Shown: one piece after another, positions 62,701 to 64,000 of the stretch
Numbering within the stretch: position 1 is the first letter of the stretch
Layout of the letters: every line of letters begins with the position of its first letter
Assembly: GCA_029204225.1 (NCBI GenBank)
Contig: CM055105.1
Span: 12,990,721 to 13,054,720 of the forward strand
Direction: 5' to 3'
DNA length: 64,000 nucleotides
Source of the DNA: Diphasiastrum complanatum
Taxonomy: Eukaryota; Streptophyta; Lycopodiopsida; Lycopodiales; Lycopodiaceae
The notes under the pieces: generated by a model
Told to the model about the DNA's origin: nothing
The model's input: only the letters and a program-made list of their open reading frames with translations
Database searches by the model: none
Made by a program: the position numbers and the translations under genes

Positions 62701-63031
62701 TTTGCCTCCTAAGAGTAAGCACTCTTGATGTAGACTTGGATTCATAAAGCTTCTTCAAAGCTTCCCAAGTCTCCAAAGATGATGTGCACTTACCAACTTC
62801 CTTGAGAAGTTCATTGGTAACATTCATCTTAATCATGTGTAGAGCTTTCTTTGCTCTCTTGTCATACCTCACTTGATCTTGAGGTGCTTGAGGTCTCTCC
62901 TCCACACCTGCAACAATCTCCATCAACTCATTCATCTCCAATAAGGACTCCATCCTCACCTTCCAAGTAGAATAGTTGATTGAGGTAAGCCTATCATTGC
63001 TCTCCAACATAAATCCACCACTTGTAGCCAT
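59777..63031 (-). CDS. 1084-aa copia-derived Gag-protease protein with novel C-terminus, no IN or RT
   Basis: One uninterrupted minus-strand frame. Residues 1-190 are a copia Gag (SINYSTWKVRMESL, KKALHMIKMNVTNELLKEV, RVLTLRRQIFQSLQ). Residues 211-243 are Lys/Gly-rich. The knuckle is CFYCGIKGHFANEC (C245, C248, H253, C258). The protease has WWIDSGASSHM with catalytic Asp305, and the region is homologous to copia up to about GRLFKLDAFV (residue 418). The HHCC block, integrase, RT and RNase H that should follow are absent. Residues 420-1084 are unrecognised. They include a Ser/Arg patch (457-463), a hydrophobic stretch (631-648), a paired acidic motif (IFDDQEKGKQVE near 816, DFDDQEEDQEVG near 873), two more hydrophobic stretches (937-950, 962-981) and a Trp/Phe-rich tail ending TNWTTMT. 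The protein is probably a non-autonomous retrotransposon product that supplies capsid and protease; a captured host domain or an element-specific protein at the C-terminus are both possible. The Met chosen aligns with related Gag starts at 53915 and 55488. Confidence 0.8.
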   Translation of the reverse strand: MATSGGFMLESNDRLTSINYSTWKVRMESLLEMNELMEIVAGVEERPQAPQDQVRYDKRAKKALHMIKMNVTNELLKEVGKCTSSLETWEALKKLYESKSTSRVLTLRRQIFQSLQNKEEGTHAFVLRVKAFNDELACIDESIKEVELVQVILNGLLDDHANLVQSFAIQKTLPSIVDLQEILVNEEYRLQSRRGGSTSTSHYEEEAMFIKDKFKGKGKGKWFKGQDKGETFSFGKKKDKSKLKCFYCGIKGHFANECLKKQRDEGSKQINFTTNDEDLGGGDSLLMCSSSPMSSEGDKDSWWIDSGASSHMTSHKEFFTSLVTYDGAKKAIHMANGGECVIEGIGSIPICLSTNRKARLDGVIYIPSLSKDFLSVGQMIKKGYMVKVGGDACFITKEEILVARGNKQGRLFKLDAFVMANKKDGMEKEIGLNFPKFLFRINKIGGSYAKSNKLPYARSRSRSNMLLGDVHLCANLASLEDNDGVSMVLHGKCKHAKGKERANFINGGGEGSSLEKIVANDFFDHMEKDVARCIHEGGGSSTFFCDESKKVIFAASGVTFLHKESRSNGSIKRLGEGDSHKSRRREVCEEFKVGCTLNDVIVNDSEEESLSYDSLPKKLSRSSCLKKESTSIILMLKVLIIFFMASNIFEVSTSYDAIIKRESYQGKSNGRLVLGKIQGMDLTYLHQLKGFYDCELITHDRDGKRLVREDYMEQIERQFLQDKGDLIGELIEVLYELKRVGFLRFDTHLHLLYFMLDGKFGIYLLIYDGDIGDIVFTNLCGNSRSSIDELLLDIDHMFEREYFQRFRYEDIHIFDIFDDQEKGKQVEATHFALLTCFGEFFCVDDAMQVDIGSHGFHTGKASNGSGKQSLFNDFDDQEEDQEVGLKGLQQHKRKGGNLELVKSIKGRLFGKDVMDMFLQLIEDSSKVKGAAKKCCSSLLYLFYLMFELFRDVCKLSRYGQTSYIVLQYLIVGVVLAFLAGFADGNEAIGGSLCHSSMIKFSSVELLDANGWSLSIFGEFMVIFLCQVDLEDGLVQLTWFMESCGAGFASFMYSPTHGFPRFDGFLWQDGVPSPSIDATNWTTMT

Positions 63032-63620
63032 GTTGAAGTGACTTGATCTTCTCTTTCAACCTGTTCCAATGCACAAAGCACTCTCTTGAATGTCAACAAA
63101 TGAACTCAAGAAGAAATCACAAAGATATGAAACCTCTCAAATCTCTTCTAACACTTCTAACTAGAAAATCAACACATAGAATAGTGAAATCTTGATCAAC
63201 CTATGATCTATCCTCAATCTAATGATTCTTGCCACTTCCTAAGATTGAAACACACTCAAATGAAGTTCAGTAACCTCACAAACTAGAGATCCAATCAAAA
63301 TTAGGATTTTGACAAAATCACAAAAAATTGAATATCTCAAATTCTACATGCAATTTCTAGAAACTTGGTATATCTTCTTGTAGACTCCAATGAGACCTTC
63401 CTAATGCACCAAAAATCATCTAATTCTAATAAGCCAAGTGTGAAATTGGAATTGATCAAGTATGTAACCCTATATTGAGTTTTGACCTACAAAAGATCAA
63501 TTCTACACATGCAAAAATGCTGATTTTTTAGTAGAGATCAATCTAGCATGCTCTAGCATTGGTAACTCCTCCAAATCCTTGCTAAAGATGGCTGATCCTT
63601 TCATAACCTGAAACACAAGA
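63032..63620 (-). other. leader of the 1084-aa copia-derived element
   Basis: 590 bases between the primer site and the start codon, AT-rich, without a frame. Parts resemble the leaders of the Gag copies at 53915 and 55488. Confidence 0.6.
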
Positions 63621-63632
63621 GCTCTGATACCA
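63621..63632 (-). promoter_or_regulatory. copia primer-binding site (initiator tRNA-Met)
   Basis: The minus strand reads TGGTATCAGAGC, an intact site directly next to the LTR end. Its intact state fits with a recently mobile element. Confidence 0.75.
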
Positions 63633-64000
63633 TGTGAAGGATTTCAGATCATTCAAGATCCAATCCAAGTCCCAAATCTTTGGTTACAATAAGGAGCAAA
63701 CCAACAATCTTGCCAATGTAGAAAAATCAGCATCTACATACAAAATGAGATGCAAACTCTAAGAGATATTGATCAAACATGAACCAAAACATAAAATAAG
63801 TTTGTTGTCCGTACAATTACAGTACCCTACTGTATTTCACACGTGTGAAACCAAAAAATAGCAATAAATGATCATTCTACACACAAGATTGCAAGATAAC
63901 ACCAAGATAGTGCACCAATGAGTAGTAGAACCCAAAGAGAACCATGTATAATGATTAAATGAGAGATAGAAGAGAGAAGATGTGTCTCTCCACAAGTTAC
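63633..64000 (-). mobile_element. 5' LTR of the 1084-aa copia-derived element (partial)
   Basis: The plus strand starts TGTGAAGGATTTCAG beside the primer site. The LTR runs out of the window. The matching 3' LTR start was looked for between 55777 and 59776 and not found by eye. Confidence 0.55.

Overview
The window is nuclear DNA of a land plant. It holds one real host gene, a mitochondrial-type serine hydroxymethyltransferase (SHMT/SHM) on the + strand in 14 coding exons (25955-46535). Everything else I can name is transposable-element debris, microsatellite or unassigned sequence. The SHMT type with a transit peptide, the Ty1/copia elements primed by initiator tRNA-Met, the Ty3/gypsy elements with a TGGCGCC-type primer site and the hAT (BED finger/DUF659) copies all point to a plant. 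The long TE-filled introns, very long AG/CT tracts and a Penelope-like reverse transcriptase suggest a large-genome lineage (fern, lycophyte, bryophyte or gymnosperm), but the species cannot be fixed from sequence alone.

Layout. 1-4450: a mosaic of copia pieces. First comes a very short internally deleted element (end of LTR, primer site, Gag N-terminus, bits of RT and RNase H, polypurine tract). Then an antisense Gag scrap, then a longer gag-pol pseudogene whose integrase has lost two catalytic aspartates. 4450-8583: a minus-strand Ty3/gypsy fragment with its 5' LTR, primer site and long leader. 8600-15470: a degenerate Penelope-like element, split by a second minus-strand gypsy fragment (10742-14824). 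15471-19761: a 2.06-kb unit present twice in tandem and apparently identical, with every boundary lying in a long CT tract. 19762-25500: mostly unassigned sequence with copia LTR remnants and a SINE-like or foldback structure.

25955-46535: the SHMT gene. The product is about 510 aa with a 40-aa presumptive transit peptide in exon 1. Intron 7 uses a GC-AG splice pair. The four introns longer than 3 kb each carry a degenerate TE: gypsy in introns 1 and 9, related hAT copies in introns 3 and 10. These insertions account for most of the 20.6-kb gene length. SHMT in plant mitochondria works with glycine decarboxylase in photorespiration and one-carbon supply.

46536-59776: intergenic, with copia remnants including a second Gag-to-RT fusion, tandem repeats and AG tracts. 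59777-64000: the most unusual object, a single unbroken 1084-codon minus-strand reading frame behind a copia LTR and primer site. It begins as a copia Gag plus aspartic protease but has no integrase or reverse transcriptase. Instead it runs into about 660 residues of unrecognised sequence with hydrophobic segments.
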